From contig NZ_VCNP01000056.1 of the NCBI RefSeq assembly GCF_006782915.1, positions 310,001-374,000 on the forward strand: 64,000 bases of DNA, read 5' to 3'. This document shows, in pieces, positions 7,692-16,190 of this stretch. The notes beneath the pieces are model-generated. The model made no database searches. It was not told where the DNA came from and worked only from the letters and a program-made list of their open reading frames with translations. Numbering within the stretch: position 1 is the first letter of the stretch; each line of letters opens with the position of its first letter. Source of the stretch: Streptomyces calvus. Its GTDB lineage: Bacteria > Actinomycetota > Actinomycetes > Streptomycetales > Streptomycetaceae. A program made the translations under genes and the position numbers.

Positions 7692-9029
7692 GTGCTAGGA
7701 GAGTATCCGATCAGTGGGCGGCGCGCAGCGGAGATTTCCGCGAGCGTGGAGCGAGCGGTGGCGAAAGGCGAGCTGCGGCCGGGTGAACTGCTGCCACCCA
7801 TGCGGGAGTTGGCGGACCGGCTCGGAGTGAACCCGAACACCGTCGCGGCCGCGTACCGGACCCTGCGCGAACGCGGGGTCATCGAAACCGCGGGCCGCCG
7901 CGGCAGCCGCGTGCGGCCCAAACCGGCCACCACCGCGCGGGACCTCATCCGTGTGGAGGTCCCGCCGGGTGTGCGGAACCTGTCCGAGGGCAACCCGGAC
8001 CCGGCGCTGCTGCCCGCGCTGGCCGGAGCCTTCGCGGCGGCGGCCGGACAGGGCGACCGGGAGCCGGTGCTCTACGGGCACGCGCCCGTCGAGCCCGCGC
8101 TGGAGCGCCTGGCCCGCGCCGGACTGGACGCCGACGGCGTGCCGGCCGGGCCCCTCGCCGTGACCTCGGGCGCGCTGGACGCCGTGGAGCGGGTCCTCAT
8201 GGCGCACCTGAAACCGGGGGACGCGGTCGCGGTGGAGGACCCCGGGTGGGGAAGCCTGCTCGACCTGGTCCCGGCGCTCGGCCTGCGCACCGTCCCCGTC
8301 GGCGTCGACGACGAGGGCCCGCTCCCCGACGGCGTGCGCGCCGCGCTGGAGGGCGGCGCGCGGGCACTGATCGTCACCGACCGCGCGCAGAACCCGACCG
8401 GTGCCGCGCTGAGCGCCGCCCGCGCGCGGGCCCTGCGCTCGGTGCTCGCCGCTCACCCGGAGACGCTGCTGATCGAGGACGACCACGGGCACCACATCGT
8501 CGACCTCCCGCTGCACCCCCTCGCGGGCATCACCCGCCACTGGGCCTTCGTGCGCTCGGCGGCCAAGGCCTACGGCCCCGACCTGCGGCTCGCGGTGCTC
8601 ACCGGCGACCCGGTCACCCTCGACCGGGTGCGCGGACGGCAGCGGCTCGGGCCCGGCTGGGTCAGCAGGATCGTCCAGCGCGCGGTGGCCCGGCTGTGGA
8701 GCGACGGCGCCGTGGACCCGGCGGCCGTGGCGGGACAGTACGGCCGGCGCCGGGACGCGCTGATCGGGGCGCTGGCCCGGCACGGGATCGAGGCGCACGG
8801 GCGCAGCGGCATGAACGTGTGGGTGCCGGTCCCGGACGAGACCGGCGCCGTCGCCCGGCTGCTGCACGCGGGCTGGGCGGTGGCCCCCGGCGCCCGCTTC
8901 CGGATGAGCGCGCCGCCGGGCATCCGCATCACCGTCTCGGCGCTCGGCCCGGACGAGACCGAGCCGCTGGCCGAGGCGGTCGCCGCGGCGCTGGGACCCG
9001 CGGGGCAGCCGTCGAGGACGTACGTCTGA
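7692..9029 (+). CDS. MocR/PdxR-type regulator (GntR winged helix fused to aminotransferase)
   Basis: A 445-residue transcription factor. Residues 10-75 form a GntR winged helix (LPPMRELADRLGVNPNTV, AAYRTLRERGVIET). The rest is a class I aminotransferase fold with the PLP lysine K292 in RSAAKAYGPDLRL and the RAQNPTG segment near 231-237. MocR proteins use PLP as ligand and often control vitamin B6 or amino-acid genes. The GTG start at 7692 has no ribosome site, so the message is probably leaderless. It diverges from a pyridoxamine-oxidase-like gene, which supports a B6-linked role. Confidence 0.88.
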   Translation: MLGEYPISGRRAAEISASVERAVAKGELRPGELLPPMRELADRLGVNPNTVAAAYRTLRERGVIETAGRRGSRVRPKPATTARDLIRVEVPPGVRNLSEGNPDPALLPALAGAFAAAAGQGDREPVLYGHAPVEPALERLARAGLDADGVPAGPLAVTSGALDAVERVLMAHLKPGDAVAVEDPGWGSLLDLVPALGLRTVPVGVDDEGPLPDGVRAALEGGARALIVTDRAQNPTGAALSAARARALRSVLAAHPETLLIEDDHGHHIVDLPLHPLAGITRHWAFVRSAAKAYGPDLRLAVLTGDPVTLDRVRGRQRLGPGWVSRIVQRAVARLWSDGAVDPAAVAGQYGRRRDALIGALARHGIEAHGRSGMNVWVPVPDETGAVARLLHAGWAVAPGARFRMSAPPGIRITVSALGPDETEPLAEAVAAALGPAGQPSRTYV

Positions 9030-9042
9030 GGGCGCCCCGGGA

Positions 9043-9113
9043 CGGCGACGGCCGCTACTCCGCCTTCCTCGTCGTACCGGCGACGGCCGCTACTCCGTCT
9101 TCCTCGGCCGTAC
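9043..9113. repeat. 35/36-bp direct tandem duplication
   Basis: Copies 9043-9077 and 9078-9113 share CGGCGACGGCCGCTACTCCG and a near-identical remainder. The second copy holds the last codons of the convergent EamA gene and the first lies just beyond its stop, so the duplication probably changed that protein's end. Confidence 0.75.
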
Positions 9114-10037
9114 CTGGGTGAGTGCCGCGCCCGCCAGCACGATCACCGCGCCCACCGGCGTCGACCAGGTCAGCGTCTCGCCGAGGAGCACGATGCCGGC
9201 CGCGGCGGCGATCACCGGGACGAAGTAGGTCACCATCTGGCCGGTCGTCGGGCCGACCTCGGCGACCAGGCCGTACTGGACGAGCACGGCGAACCCGGTG
9301 CCCAGCGTGCCCAGCGCGGCGACCGCCAGCAGCGGCCCCACCGCGAAGGCGGTCGGCAGCGTGGTGAACAGTGGCGTCACCACGGCCAGTTGGAGCGTGG
9401 CGAGCAGCAACTGGCCGCCCGTCAGGGACAGGTTGGAATGGCTGCTGCCCGCCAGGGTGCGGCGGACGTAGATCCAGCCGACGGGATAGCTCAGCGAGGC
9501 CAGCAGGGCCAGCGCGGTGCCGCGCGCGTCCAGGCCCTCGAAACCCTGCCAGGCGCCCAGCACCGTCAGCACACCCAGGAAGCCCACCCCGAGCCCCGCC
9601 ACCCGGACCCGGGTCGGGCGGTCCTCGGACAGGGCGACCAGCGACAGCGCCATGCCCCACAGCGGTGAGGTCGCGTTGCAGATGCCGGCCAGCGTCGACG
9701 GAATGGTCAGCTCCGCGAAGGCGAACAACGAGAACGGCAGCGCGTTGAGCAGGAACCCGGCCACCGCGAGATGGCCCCACGTGCGCACACCCCGCGGCAG
9801 CCCCTCCCGCCGTACCGCCATCGCGACCGCGAGGACGGCGGTCCCGAAGGCCAGCCGGCCGAGGGTGACCTGGAAGGGGGCGTAGCCCTGGGTGCCCACC
9901 TTGATCAGCAGGAAGCTGAAGCCCCAGATCAGGGACAGGGCCGCGAAACGCAGCCGCCAGTCCGTGCGGGGGCGGGTGCGCGGCGCGGCAGGACGGGCCG
10001 GGTCCGACGTGGTGGAGGTCGCGGTGACGCTGCTCAT
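9090..10037 (-). CDS. EamA/DMT-family transporter (RhaT-like)
   Basis: The third EamA permease in this part of the window, 315 residues, with about ten hydrophobic helices in two repeats (first: FAALSLIWGFSFLLIKVG). The final repeat ends in WSTPVGAVIVLAGAALTQ. The start ATG 10037 faces a LysR-type gene across a 75-bp divergent region that contains an inverted repeat, so LysR control is likely. The last codons lie in a short tandem duplication (9043-9113). The substrate is unknown; exporters in this arrangement often handle amino acids. Confidence 0.87.
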   Translation of the reverse strand: MSSVTATSTTSDPARPAAPRTRPRTDWRLRFAALSLIWGFSFLLIKVGTQGYAPFQVTLGRLAFGTAVLAVAMAVRREGLPRGVRTWGHLAVAGFLLNALPFSLFAFAELTIPSTLAGICNATSPLWGMALSLVALSEDRPTRVRVAGLGVGFLGVLTVLGAWQGFEGLDARGTALALLASLSYPVGWIYVRRTLAGSSHSNLSLTGGQLLLATLQLAVVTPLFTTLPTAFAVGPLLAVAALGTLGTGFAVLVQYGLVAEVGPTTGQMVTYFVPVIAAAAGIVLLGETLTWSTPVGAVIVLAGAALTQVRPRKTE

Positions 10038-10060
10038 GCAGGCAACGATCGTGGACGGTC

Positions 10061-10081
10061 ATCTCGTAGCACAATCGAGAT
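10061..10081. promoter_or_regulatory. LysR-type inverted repeat between divergent genes
   Basis: ATCTCG (10061-10066) and CGAGAT (10076-10081) form a perfect hexamer inverted repeat with a nine-base AT-richer spacer. It sits between the EamA and LysR start codons and fits the size and symmetry of LysR recognition sites. Confidence 0.6.
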
Positions 10082-10112
10082 TTCGCACGCGGTATTTCGT
10101 AGCATCGCTTAT

Positions 10113-11066
10113 ATGTTGAACCTGGAGCGCCTGCGCACCCTCGACGCCATCGCCCGGCACGGCTCGGTCAGCGGGGCCGCGCAGGGCCTGCACATCACCA
10201 CCTCGGCCGTCTCGCAGCAGATGGCCAAGCTGGAACGCGAGGTCGGCCGGCAACTGCTCGCCAGGAACGGGCGCGGCGTCCGGCTCACCGACGCGGGCCG
10301 GCTGCTCGCCGAGCACGCCGCGCGCATCCTCTCCCAGGTCGAACTCGCCCAGTCCGACCTGGAGGCACAGCGCGGCCAGGTCGTCGGCGAGCTGCGCGTC
10401 TCGGCGTTTCCGACCGCCGCGCGGGGACTGTTCCCGACGGCCGTCGCGGAGCTGCGCGAGCGGCACCCCGCGCTGCGCGTGCGCTCCCGTGAACTGGAAC
10501 CGGAGCACGCGATCCGGGCAGTGGTGCGCGGAGACCTGGATCTCGCGGTGCTGCTCGACTGGTACAACAAGCCGATGCCGCTGCCCGACGGACTGGTCAA
10601 GGCGCCGCTGCTGGACGACCCGGCCGATGTGGCCCTGCCGGCCGGCCACCGGCTCGCCGGCCGTGACGAGGTCGACCTCGCCGAACTGGCCGAGGACGAG
10701 TGGATCACCTGGGGCGAGGGCGAGTTCTGCCACGAGTGGCTGCTGTTCACGCTGCGCTCCAAGGGCGTCGAGCCCGTCATCGGCCACCGCGCCGCCGAGA
10801 GCCACACCCAGCTCGCCCTGGTCGCCGCAGGGCTCGGCGTCTGCGTGGCACCGCTGCTGGGCCGCAACCCGGTGCCCGCCGGAGTGGTCACCGTCCCGCT
10901 GACGCCGCGCGTACGCCGGCACGTGTTCGTCGTCTGGCGCGCGGACGCCGACCGCCGCCCGTCGATCCGGGCGGCCGTCCGCGCGCTCCGGACGGCCGGG
11001 GAGCGTGTCGGGGCGGCGGGGGAGAGCACCGCGACGGCCGCGCGGAACGCGGAGACGGCCGGGTAG
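10113..11066 (+). CDS. LysR-family transcriptional regulator
   Basis: A 317-residue regulator. The N-terminal helix-turn-helix (residues 1-60) reads LERLRTLDAIARHGSVSGAA, then TTSAVSQQMAKLEREVGRQL, a textbook LysR signature. The rest is a periplasmic-binding-protein-like effector domain (ELRVSAFPTAARGLFPTAVA). The start ATG 10113 matches the family start, although the frame is open much further upstream. It is transcribed away from an EamA transporter, the classic regulator/exporter pairing. The C-terminal tail is Ala/Glu-rich. Confidence 0.9.
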   Translation: MLNLERLRTLDAIARHGSVSGAAQGLHITTSAVSQQMAKLEREVGRQLLARNGRGVRLTDAGRLLAEHAARILSQVELAQSDLEAQRGQVVGELRVSAFPTAARGLFPTAVAELRERHPALRVRSRELEPEHAIRAVVRGDLDLAVLLDWYNKPMPLPDGLVKAPLLDDPADVALPAGHRLAGRDEVDLAELAEDEWITWGEGEFCHEWLLFTLRSKGVEPVIGHRAAESHTQLALVAAGLGVCVAPLLGRNPVPAGVVTVPLTPRVRRHVFVVWRADADRRPSIRAAVRALRTAGERVGAAGESTATAARNAETAG

Positions 11067-11181
11067 CGCGCCGGGGCGTGCCGCGCACGGCGCCAGGACC
11101 GGGCACGGGCCGGGCCGCCCGCACGCCGGTCCGGGCTGCGACGCCCCCGGCCATGACGGCCCCGGCCACGACGGCCCCCGC

Positions 11182-11652
11182 CTAGGCCTGCGCCGAGAGC
11201 TTCCTGAAGTCCCAGGACACGGTCTTCTCCGGCGTCAGACGCAGCCAGGCGTGCCGGCCGTCGTGCGGCATCTCGTCCAGGTCGAAGTACTTGCGGGCGA
11301 ACAGCGTCTCGGGGACGTCGAGTTCCGCGCACAGCTCACCCGTGCGCGGAACCTCGCCCACGAACTCCACCCGCCCGGCCAGCTCCACGCCGCGCAGCTC
11401 GCCGTACTCCTCACCCGTGTCGACCACGACCGCCACCCGCGGGTCCCGGCGCAGATCGGCCCAGCGCTTGCTGCGCACCACGGAGTACAGCCACAGCGAG
11501 GTGCCGTCCCAGGCGAACCAGAGGGCGCTGACGTGCGGCGCGCCGTCGGCGGACACCGTGGCGACCCGGCAGGTGCGCTGCGCGGTGAGGAAGTCGTCCA
11601 GCTCTCCGGGCGTCATCATGATCCTGCGGCCCCGGCGCTGCGTGGCGGCCAT
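11182..11652 (-). CDS. PNPOx-like FMN/F420-binding protein
   Basis: A 156-residue split-barrel protein of the pyridoxamine-oxidase-like superfamily. It shows TAQRTCRVATVSADGAPHVS, LWLYSVVRSKRWADLRRDPR and VAVVVDTGEEYGELRGVEL. In actinomycetes this group includes F420-dependent reductases and haem-utilisation-like proteins; the cofactor cannot be decided from sequence alone. ATG 11652 is chosen for the AGAGGAG ribosome site eight bases upstream; an in-frame start at 11709 has no such support. The next gene upstream on this strand encodes a Rieske lipoprotein about 70 bp away, so cotranscription is possible. Confidence 0.8.
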   Translation of the reverse strand: MAATQRRGRRIMMTPGELDDFLTAQRTCRVATVSADGAPHVSALWFAWDGTSLWLYSVVRSKRWADLRRDPRVAVVVDTGEEYGELRGVELAGRVEFVGEVPRTGELCAELDVPETLFARKYFDLDEMPHDGRHAWLRLTPEKTVSWDFRKLSAQA

Positions 11653-11723
11653 CCGGCGCGCTCCTCTCTCCCGTCCCACCGGTGGTATCTCACGTCCCAC
11701 CAGGGACATCCGGCTCCGACGGC

Positions 11724-12218
11724 TCAGGCGAGGGTGATCGAGTCCCCGCTGACGGTGATCTCCACGGAGGGCAGCGGCCGGGTCGCCGGTCCGCCCTTCA
11801 CACTGCCGTCGGCGATGGAGAAGTTACTGTTGTGGCACGGGCAGTTGATGAGGCCGTCGGCGATGCTCTTCACCGCGCACCCCTGGTGGGTGCAGGTCGC
11901 CGAGAACGCCTTGAACTCGCCGGCCGTCGGCTGGGTGACCACCACCTTGCGGTCGGCGAAGACCTTCCCGCCGCCCTCGGGGATGTCGGCCGTCGAGGCG
12001 AGCGCGGCACCGGCCGCACCGGAGCCGGACTCACCGCCTCCGCCCGCGCCGCCGTCGTCCGGCGAGCCGCCGGCCGGGCCGGAGCCCGCGGGGGCGTCCG
12101 ACGCCTCGTCGTCGGAGCCGCACGCGGTCAGCGCGACGGCGAGGCCCGCCGCTCCGGCCGCCGCCACGACGGTGCGACGGGCGGGCCCCGATGCGGGCTG
12201 GAACGATGCGCTGCTCAT
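11724..12218 (-). CDS. Rieske [2Fe-2S] domain lipoprotein
   Basis: An exported electron-transfer protein of 164 residues. The N-terminus has a twin-arginine pair (ARRTVVAAAGAAG) and a lipobox LTAC, so it is probably a Tat-exported lipoprotein. A Gly/Ser-rich linker leads to a compact Rieske domain with the cluster ligands C-x-H and C-x2-H in CTHQGC and CPCHNS. It lacks the transmembrane anchor of the cytochrome bc1 subunit. The redox partner is unknown. ATG 12218 is preceded by GGAAGGA; the frame is open further upstream but without export features. Confidence 0.87.
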   Translation of the reverse strand: MSSASFQPASGPARRTVVAAAGAAGLAVALTACGSDDEASDAPAGSGPAGGSPDDGGAGGGGESGSGAAGAALASTADIPEGGGKVFADRKVVVTQPTAGEFKAFSATCTHQGCAVKSIADGLINCPCHNSNFSIADGSVKGGPATRPLPSVEITVSGDSITLA

Positions 12219-12507
12219 GCCGATGGTGTCCTTCCGGGGAGGAATCCTGATCTGCACGGAGGTACGGTCCGCGGGCCCACGACGTTCAGGCAGTGCCGAG
12301 AGCTTGGCCTGTCCCCGGTCGGACGGGCGTAAACCACAGCTGTCGTTTCGCTGTCGGTTCTCCTCCCGCGTCCCGGATCCGCTGGACAGGGCCGCCGTCG
12401 CACCGCAGTTGGGACGCCGGCGCATGCCTTCCGGGGCGCCCGTCGACCCGCGCGGCGCCCCGGAAGGCCCCGGACGGCACCGCAGGAAGATCGCGTAGCC
12501 TGGGGAA

Positions 12508-13272
12508 ATGCTGACCGAGGTCACCGCCACCCGCTACATCACGCCCCTGCGCGAGGGCGGCTCGCTGCCGGGACTCGTCGAGGCCGACGACCTCGGCACC
12601 TACGTCCTGAAGTTCACCGGCGCCGGACAGGGACGCAAGACACTGGTCGCCGAGGTCGTCTGCGGCGAACTCGCCCGCCGGCTCGGACTGAGGGTGCCGC
12701 GCCTGGTCACCGTCGACCTCGACCCCGTGCTCGGCCTCGCCGAGCCCGACCAGGAGATCCAGCAGCTGCTGAAGTCCAGCGGCGGCACCAACCTCGGCAT
12801 GCGCTTCCTCTCCGGCGCCCTCGGCTTCGACCCGCTCGCCTTCGAGGTCGGCCCCGAGGAGGCGGGCCGGATCGTCTGGTTCGACGCGCTGGTGAACAAC
12901 GTCGACCGCTCCTGGCGCAACCCCAACCTGCTGCGCTGGCGCGGCGAGCTGTGGCTCATCGACCACGGCGCGACGATGATCTGGCACCACAACTGGCCCG
13001 GCGCCGACGCGTCCGCCGCCCGCCCGTACGACGCCTCCGACCACGCCCTGCGGTCCAGCGCGCCCGACCTCGCCTCCGCCGCCGCCGACCTCGCGCCGCG
13101 GATCACCGAGGACCTGCTCGCCGAGGTCACCGCCGAGATCCCGGACAGCTGGCTGACCGGCGAGCCCGGCTTCGCCGACCCGGACGAACTCCGGCTGGCC
13201 TACGCGCGGCCGCTGATCGCCCGCGCCGCCACCGTCCACCAGCGCGTCCACGGCCTCGAGGGGGACCGGTGA
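12508..13272 (+). CDS. HipA-like kinase-fold protein
   Basis: A 254-residue protein with HipA/phosphatidylinositol-kinase-like motifs. These are an ATP-binding VLKF (residue about 33), a catalytic-loop-like NNVDRSWRNPN (about 131-141) and a metal-binding LWLIDHG (about 149-155). It is shorter than E. coli HipA and lacks the N-terminal subdomain, so it is probably a stand-alone phosphotransferase. The target is unknown. The stop overlaps the GTG start of the next gene, encoding DUF3037, a pairing seen widely in bacteria. A toxin role is only inferred from HipA homology. Confidence 0.8.
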   Translation: MLTEVTATRYITPLREGGSLPGLVEADDLGTYVLKFTGAGQGRKTLVAEVVCGELARRLGLRVPRLVTVDLDPVLGLAEPDQEIQQLLKSSGGTNLGMRFLSGALGFDPLAFEVGPEEAGRIVWFDALVNNVDRSWRNPNLLRWRGELWLIDHGATMIWHHNWPGADASAARPYDASDHALRSSAPDLASAAADLAPRITEDLLAEVTAEIPDSWLTGEPGFADPDELRLAYARPLIARAATVHQRVHGLEGDR

Positions 13273-13652
13273 ACGACCGCCACGTCTTCGAGTACGCGCT
13301 GCTGCGGGTCGTCCCGCGCATCGAGCGCGGCGAGTGCGTCAACGCCGGTGTGCTCGTCTACTGCCGCCCCCTGTCGTTCGTCGCGGCCCGCACCCACCTC
13401 GACGAGGCGCGGCTGCTCGCGCTCGACCCGGCGGCCGACGTTCCGGGCGTACGGGCCGCGCTGCGCGCCGTGGAAGGCGTCTGCGCGGGCGGGGACGCGG
13501 CGGGGCAGGCGGCGGGCGACGACGCCGGGCGGCGCTTCCGCTGGCTGATCGCGCCCAGGTCGACCGTCGTCCAGCCCGGCCCCGTGCACACGGGGCTGAC
13601 CGCCGACCCGGCGGCCGAGGTGGAGCGGCTGCTCGACCTGCTCGTGCGCTGA
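13269..13652 (+). CDS. DUF3037 family protein
   Basis: A 127-residue cytosolic protein with the family start EYALLRVVPRIERGECVNAG (residues about 7-26) and the ending RSTVVQPGPVHTGLT. The biochemical function is unknown. Its GTG start overlaps the stop of the HipA-like gene by four bases (GTGA), so translation is coupled. This pairing suggests a joint function, perhaps as kinase partner, antidote or substrate, but nothing in the sequence decides between these. Confidence 0.82.
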   Translation: MNDRHVFEYALLRVVPRIERGECVNAGVLVYCRPLSFVAARTHLDEARLLALDPAADVPGVRAALRAVEGVCAGGDAAGQAAGDDAGRRFRWLIAPRSTVVQPGPVHTGLTADPAAEVERLLDLLVR

Positions 13653-13658
13653 CGGCGG

Positions 13659-14213
13659 TCAGCTCCGGCGGCGCCTCACCACGTGGCCGACCGCCAGGAC
13701 GGCACCCGTGACGAACGTGGCGCCGATGCCGACGTCCCAGCCGCTGGGCCCCGAGTCCGCCGCGCCGCCCAGGCCGCCGCGCACACCCCGGGTCGGCGTC
13801 ACGGAGGCGGGAGCCGTGGGAGTGGCGGGCGCGGTGGTGCGCGGCGCCGTCCGGGTCGGCACGGCGGTGCGGGTCGCGGTGCGCGTGGGCGTGGCAGTGG
13901 CCGTGGCCGTCGGGGTCGCCGACCGGGTGGGCGCGGACGGGCTCTGCGTGGGCCTCGGCGTGTCCGGTGCGGGCCTGAAGGTGGACGAGGTGAGGCCGCG
14001 CCGCGGAAGGGCCTCGCAGGCCACTCCGTCGTCCGGGCCCGAGTCCTCGTCGAGCCGGTGCGGATCGCTCCGGTCGGTGTTGAAGAAGTTCTGCGCGTCC
14101 TCCTGGTAGGTGAAGTCGCTGCAGTCCAGGTCCTGGGCGTGCGCGGTTCCGGCCAACGGCGCGATCGCGGTGAACGCGATCAGCGTGCCTATGGCACCCG
14201 TGCGACGGCGCAT
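13659..14213 (-). CDS. Secreted Excalibur-domain protein with C-terminal membrane anchor
   Basis: A signal peptide (LIAFTAIAPLAGTAHA) is followed by a calcium-binding Excalibur-like domain (DCSDFTYQEDAQNFF, then DPHRLDEDSGPDDGVACE). The usual DxDxDG loop is slightly expanded here. A long Pro/Thr/Ala-rich linker of repeated TATATP/TRTA units follows, then a hydrophobic C-terminal helix and RRRRS. The protein is therefore exported and held in the membrane with a wall-spanning linker. There is no LPxTG sortase signal. It converges with the DUF3037 gene with six bases between stops. Confidence 0.82.
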   Translation of the reverse strand: MRRRTGAIGTLIAFTAIAPLAGTAHAQDLDCSDFTYQEDAQNFFNTDRSDPHRLDEDSGPDDGVACEALPRRGLTSSTFRPAPDTPRPTQSPSAPTRSATPTATATATPTRTATRTAVPTRTAPRTTAPATPTAPASVTPTRGVRGGLGGAADSGPSGWDVGIGATFVTGAVLAVGHVVRRRRS

Positions 14214-14412
14214 GGAGCGCCTCCTTTCCTGCCACGGATGGCTCGCTTCCCGACGCTAGGGGCCGCCCGGCGCGAGGGCGCGCAGCCGTAGGCCGATCGG
14301 GTGCCGGGCCGAGCCGGGGTGGGACGCCGAGGGCGGGACGGCGGCGGCCGGACGCGGAGGCGGGGAGGGAGTCCTCGCGCGGGGGAATGGATCACACAGG
14401 CGCGGCGTGCCG
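14214..14412. other. Divergent intergenic region
   Basis: About 200 bases between the divergent Excalibur and FabG-like genes, before the promoter-like elements at 14413-14473. It is very G/C-rich. No gene or repeat was recognised. Confidence 0.5.
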
Positions 14413-14441
14413 TTGACACCGGGTGCCAGGGCTTCTAGCGT
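14413..14441 (+). promoter_or_regulatory. Sigma70/HrdB-like promoter for the FabG-like gene
   Basis: TTGACA (14413-14418), a 17-base spacer and TAGCGT (14436-14441) match the principal-sigma consensus of Streptomyces. The predicted message would begin near 14448, about 80 bases before the SDR start codon. Confidence 0.7.
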
Positions 14442-14459
14442 CTCGTCTGCTGAAGGTAC

Positions 14460-14473
14460 TAAGCGGTCGCTCA
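14460..14473. promoter_or_regulatory. Imperfect palindrome downstream of the FabG-like promoter
   Basis: TAAGCGGTCGCTCA is a near-palindrome (one mismatch pair around AGCG-GT-CGCT) located where the transcript should begin. Sites of this shape are commonly bound by TetR-type repressors of acyl-CoA metabolism. This is inference from symmetry and position. Confidence 0.4.
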
Positions 14474-14526
14474 CCGAGGTGGGTCCGGCCGCAGGAGCCG
14501 CATCCCAAGGGCGAGGAGAAGCAGCA

Positions 14527-15288
14527 ATGTCCACCACTGAGCAGCGGGTCGCGGTCGTCACCGGCGCCGCGCGCGGCATCGGCGCCGCCACCGCCGTACG
14601 ACTGGCCGCCGAGGGCCGCGCGGTCGCGGTGCTCGACCTCGACGAGGCCGCCTGCAAGGACACCGTCGAGAAGATCACCGCCGCCGGCGGCAAGGCCGTC
14701 GCGATCGGCTGCGACGTCTCCGACGAGGCGCAGGTCGAGGCCGCCGTCGCGCGGATCGTCGAGGAGCTCGGCGCGCCGACCGTCCTCGTCAACAACGCGG
14801 GCGTGCTGCGCGACAACCTGCTGTTCAAGATGAGCGTCGCGGACTGGGACACCGTCATGAACGTGCACCTGCGCGGCGCCTTCCTGATGTCCCGCGCCTG
14901 CCAGAAGCACATGGTGGACGCCGGCTTCGGCCGGATCGTCAACCTGTCCTCCTCCTCCGCGCTCGGCAACCGCGGCCAGGTCAACTACTCGGCCGCCAAG
15001 GCCGGCCTCCAGGGCTTCACCAAGACCCTCGCCAAGGAGCTCGGCAAGTTCGGCATCACCGCCAACGCCGTCGCCCCCGGCTTCATCGCCACCGAGATGA
15101 CCAAGGCCACCGCCGACCGCGTCGGCATGGGCTTCGAGGACTTCAAGGCCGCGGCCGCCACCCAGATCCCGGTCGCCCGCGTCGGTGAGCCCGAGGACAT
15201 CGCCAACGCCATCGCCTTCTTCACCGGCGAGGCGGCCGGCTTCGTCTCCGGCCAGGTCCTGTACGTCGCCGGCGGACCGCTCGACTAG
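14527..15288 (+). CDS. fabG: SDR oxidoreductase, 3-oxoacyl-ACP reductase (FabG) type
   Basis: NADPH-dependent short-chain dehydrogenase of 253 residues. It shows the cofactor motif TGAARGIGAAT (residues about 12-22), the NNAG strand, the catalytic serine in NLSSSSALG, YSAAK with the catalytic Tyr and Lys, and NAVAPGFIATEM near the end. This matches FabG-type ketoacyl reductases; a hydroxyacyl-CoA dehydrogenase role is also possible. ATG 14527 follows a GGCGAGGAGAAG ribosome site. A consensus promoter lies upstream. The next gene is a second SDR, so the two form an operon. Confidence 0.85.
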   Translation: MSTTEQRVAVVTGAARGIGAATAVRLAAEGRAVAVLDLDEAACKDTVEKITAAGGKAVAIGCDVSDEAQVEAAVARIVEELGAPTVLVNNAGVLRDNLLFKMSVADWDTVMNVHLRGAFLMSRACQKHMVDAGFGRIVNLSSSSALGNRGQVNYSAAKAGLQGFTKTLAKELGKFGITANAVAPGFIATEMTKATADRVGMGFEDFKAAAATQIPVARVGEPEDIANAIAFFTGEAAGFVSGQVLYVAGGPLD

Positions 15289-15311
15289 CAATGACTGAGG
15301 AACACGGGAAC

Positions 15312-16070
15312 ATGACGTCAGTGGAACTCTCCGGCAAGGTCGCCCTGGTCACCGGCGCCAGCCGCGGCATCGGCTACGGCATCGCCGAGGCGCTGGTGGC
15401 GCGCGGCGACCGGGTCTGCATCACCGGCCGCAACGAGGACGCCCTCAAGGAGGCCGTCGAGAAGCTCGGCGCCGACCGGGCCATCGGCGTCGCCGGGAAG
15501 GCGCACGACGAGGCCCACCAGGCCGTCGCCGTCGAGCGCACGATGGAGGCCTTCGGCCGCGTCGACTACCTGGTCAACAACGCCGGCACGAACCCGGTCT
15601 TCGGGCCGATCGCCGACCTCGACCTGAACGTCGCGCGCAAGGTCTTCGAGACCAACGTGATCTCGGCGCTCGGCTTCGCCCAGCGCACCTGGCACGCCTG
15701 GCAGAAGGACAACGGCGGCGCGATCGTCAACATCGCCTCCATCGCGGGCCTGTCGCCCTCGCCCTTCATCGCCGCCTACGGCGTCAGCAAGGCCGCGCTG
15801 ATCAACCTCACCCAGCAGCTCGCGCACGAGTTCGCGCCCGGGGTGCGGGTCAACGCCATCGCCCCGGCCGTGGTGAAGACCAAGTTCGCCCAGGCCCTGT
15901 ACGAGGGCCGCGAGGAGGAGGCCGCCGCTGCCTACCCGCTGGGCCGCCTCGGCGTGCCCTCCGACATCGGCGGCGCCGCCGCGTTCCTGACCTCCGACCA
16001 GTCGGACTGGGTCACCGGCCAGACGCTCGTCGTCGACGGCGGCGTCTTCCTCAACGCCGGCGTGGGCTGA
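15312..16070 (+). CDS. SDR oxidoreductase
   Basis: A 252-residue short-chain dehydrogenase with TGASRGIGYG, NNAGTNP, the catalytic serine in NIASIAGLS, YGVSKAALINL and a C-terminal TGQTLVVDGG. It is a classical SDR close to 3-oxoacyl-ACP reductase-like proteins; the substrate is unknown. ATG 15312 is chosen because GAGGAA and GGGAA precede it; ATG 15291 is an in-frame alternative adding seven residues. It follows the FabG-like gene by about 23 bases, and the pair is closed by a strong hairpin at 16158-16190. Confidence 0.85.
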   Translation: MTSVELSGKVALVTGASRGIGYGIAEALVARGDRVCITGRNEDALKEAVEKLGADRAIGVAGKAHDEAHQAVAVERTMEAFGRVDYLVNNAGTNPVFGPIADLDLNVARKVFETNVISALGFAQRTWHAWQKDNGGAIVNIASIAGLSPSPFIAAYGVSKAALINLTQQLAHEFAPGVRVNAIAPAVVKTKFAQALYEGREEEAAAAYPLGRLGVPSDIGGAAAFLTSDQSDWVTGQTLVVDGGVFLNAGVG

Positions 16071-16157
16071 GCCGTGCTCCGGAAGCGTCGAGCGGGCACG
16101 GTCCGTGCCCGTTCGGAGGCGCCGGGCGCCCGGGTGTGACCGTTTTCCGGGCACGGG

Positions 16158-16190
16158 ACGCGGGCGCCGTCGACAGGACGGCGCCCGCGT
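16158..16190 (+). terminator. Perfect 14-bp stem terminator
   Basis: ACGCGGGCGCCGTC (16158-16171) pairs with GACGGCGCCCGCGT (16177-16190) around a five-base loop. There is no T-run, as is common in actinomycetes. It follows the two-gene SDR operon. Confidence 0.8.
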
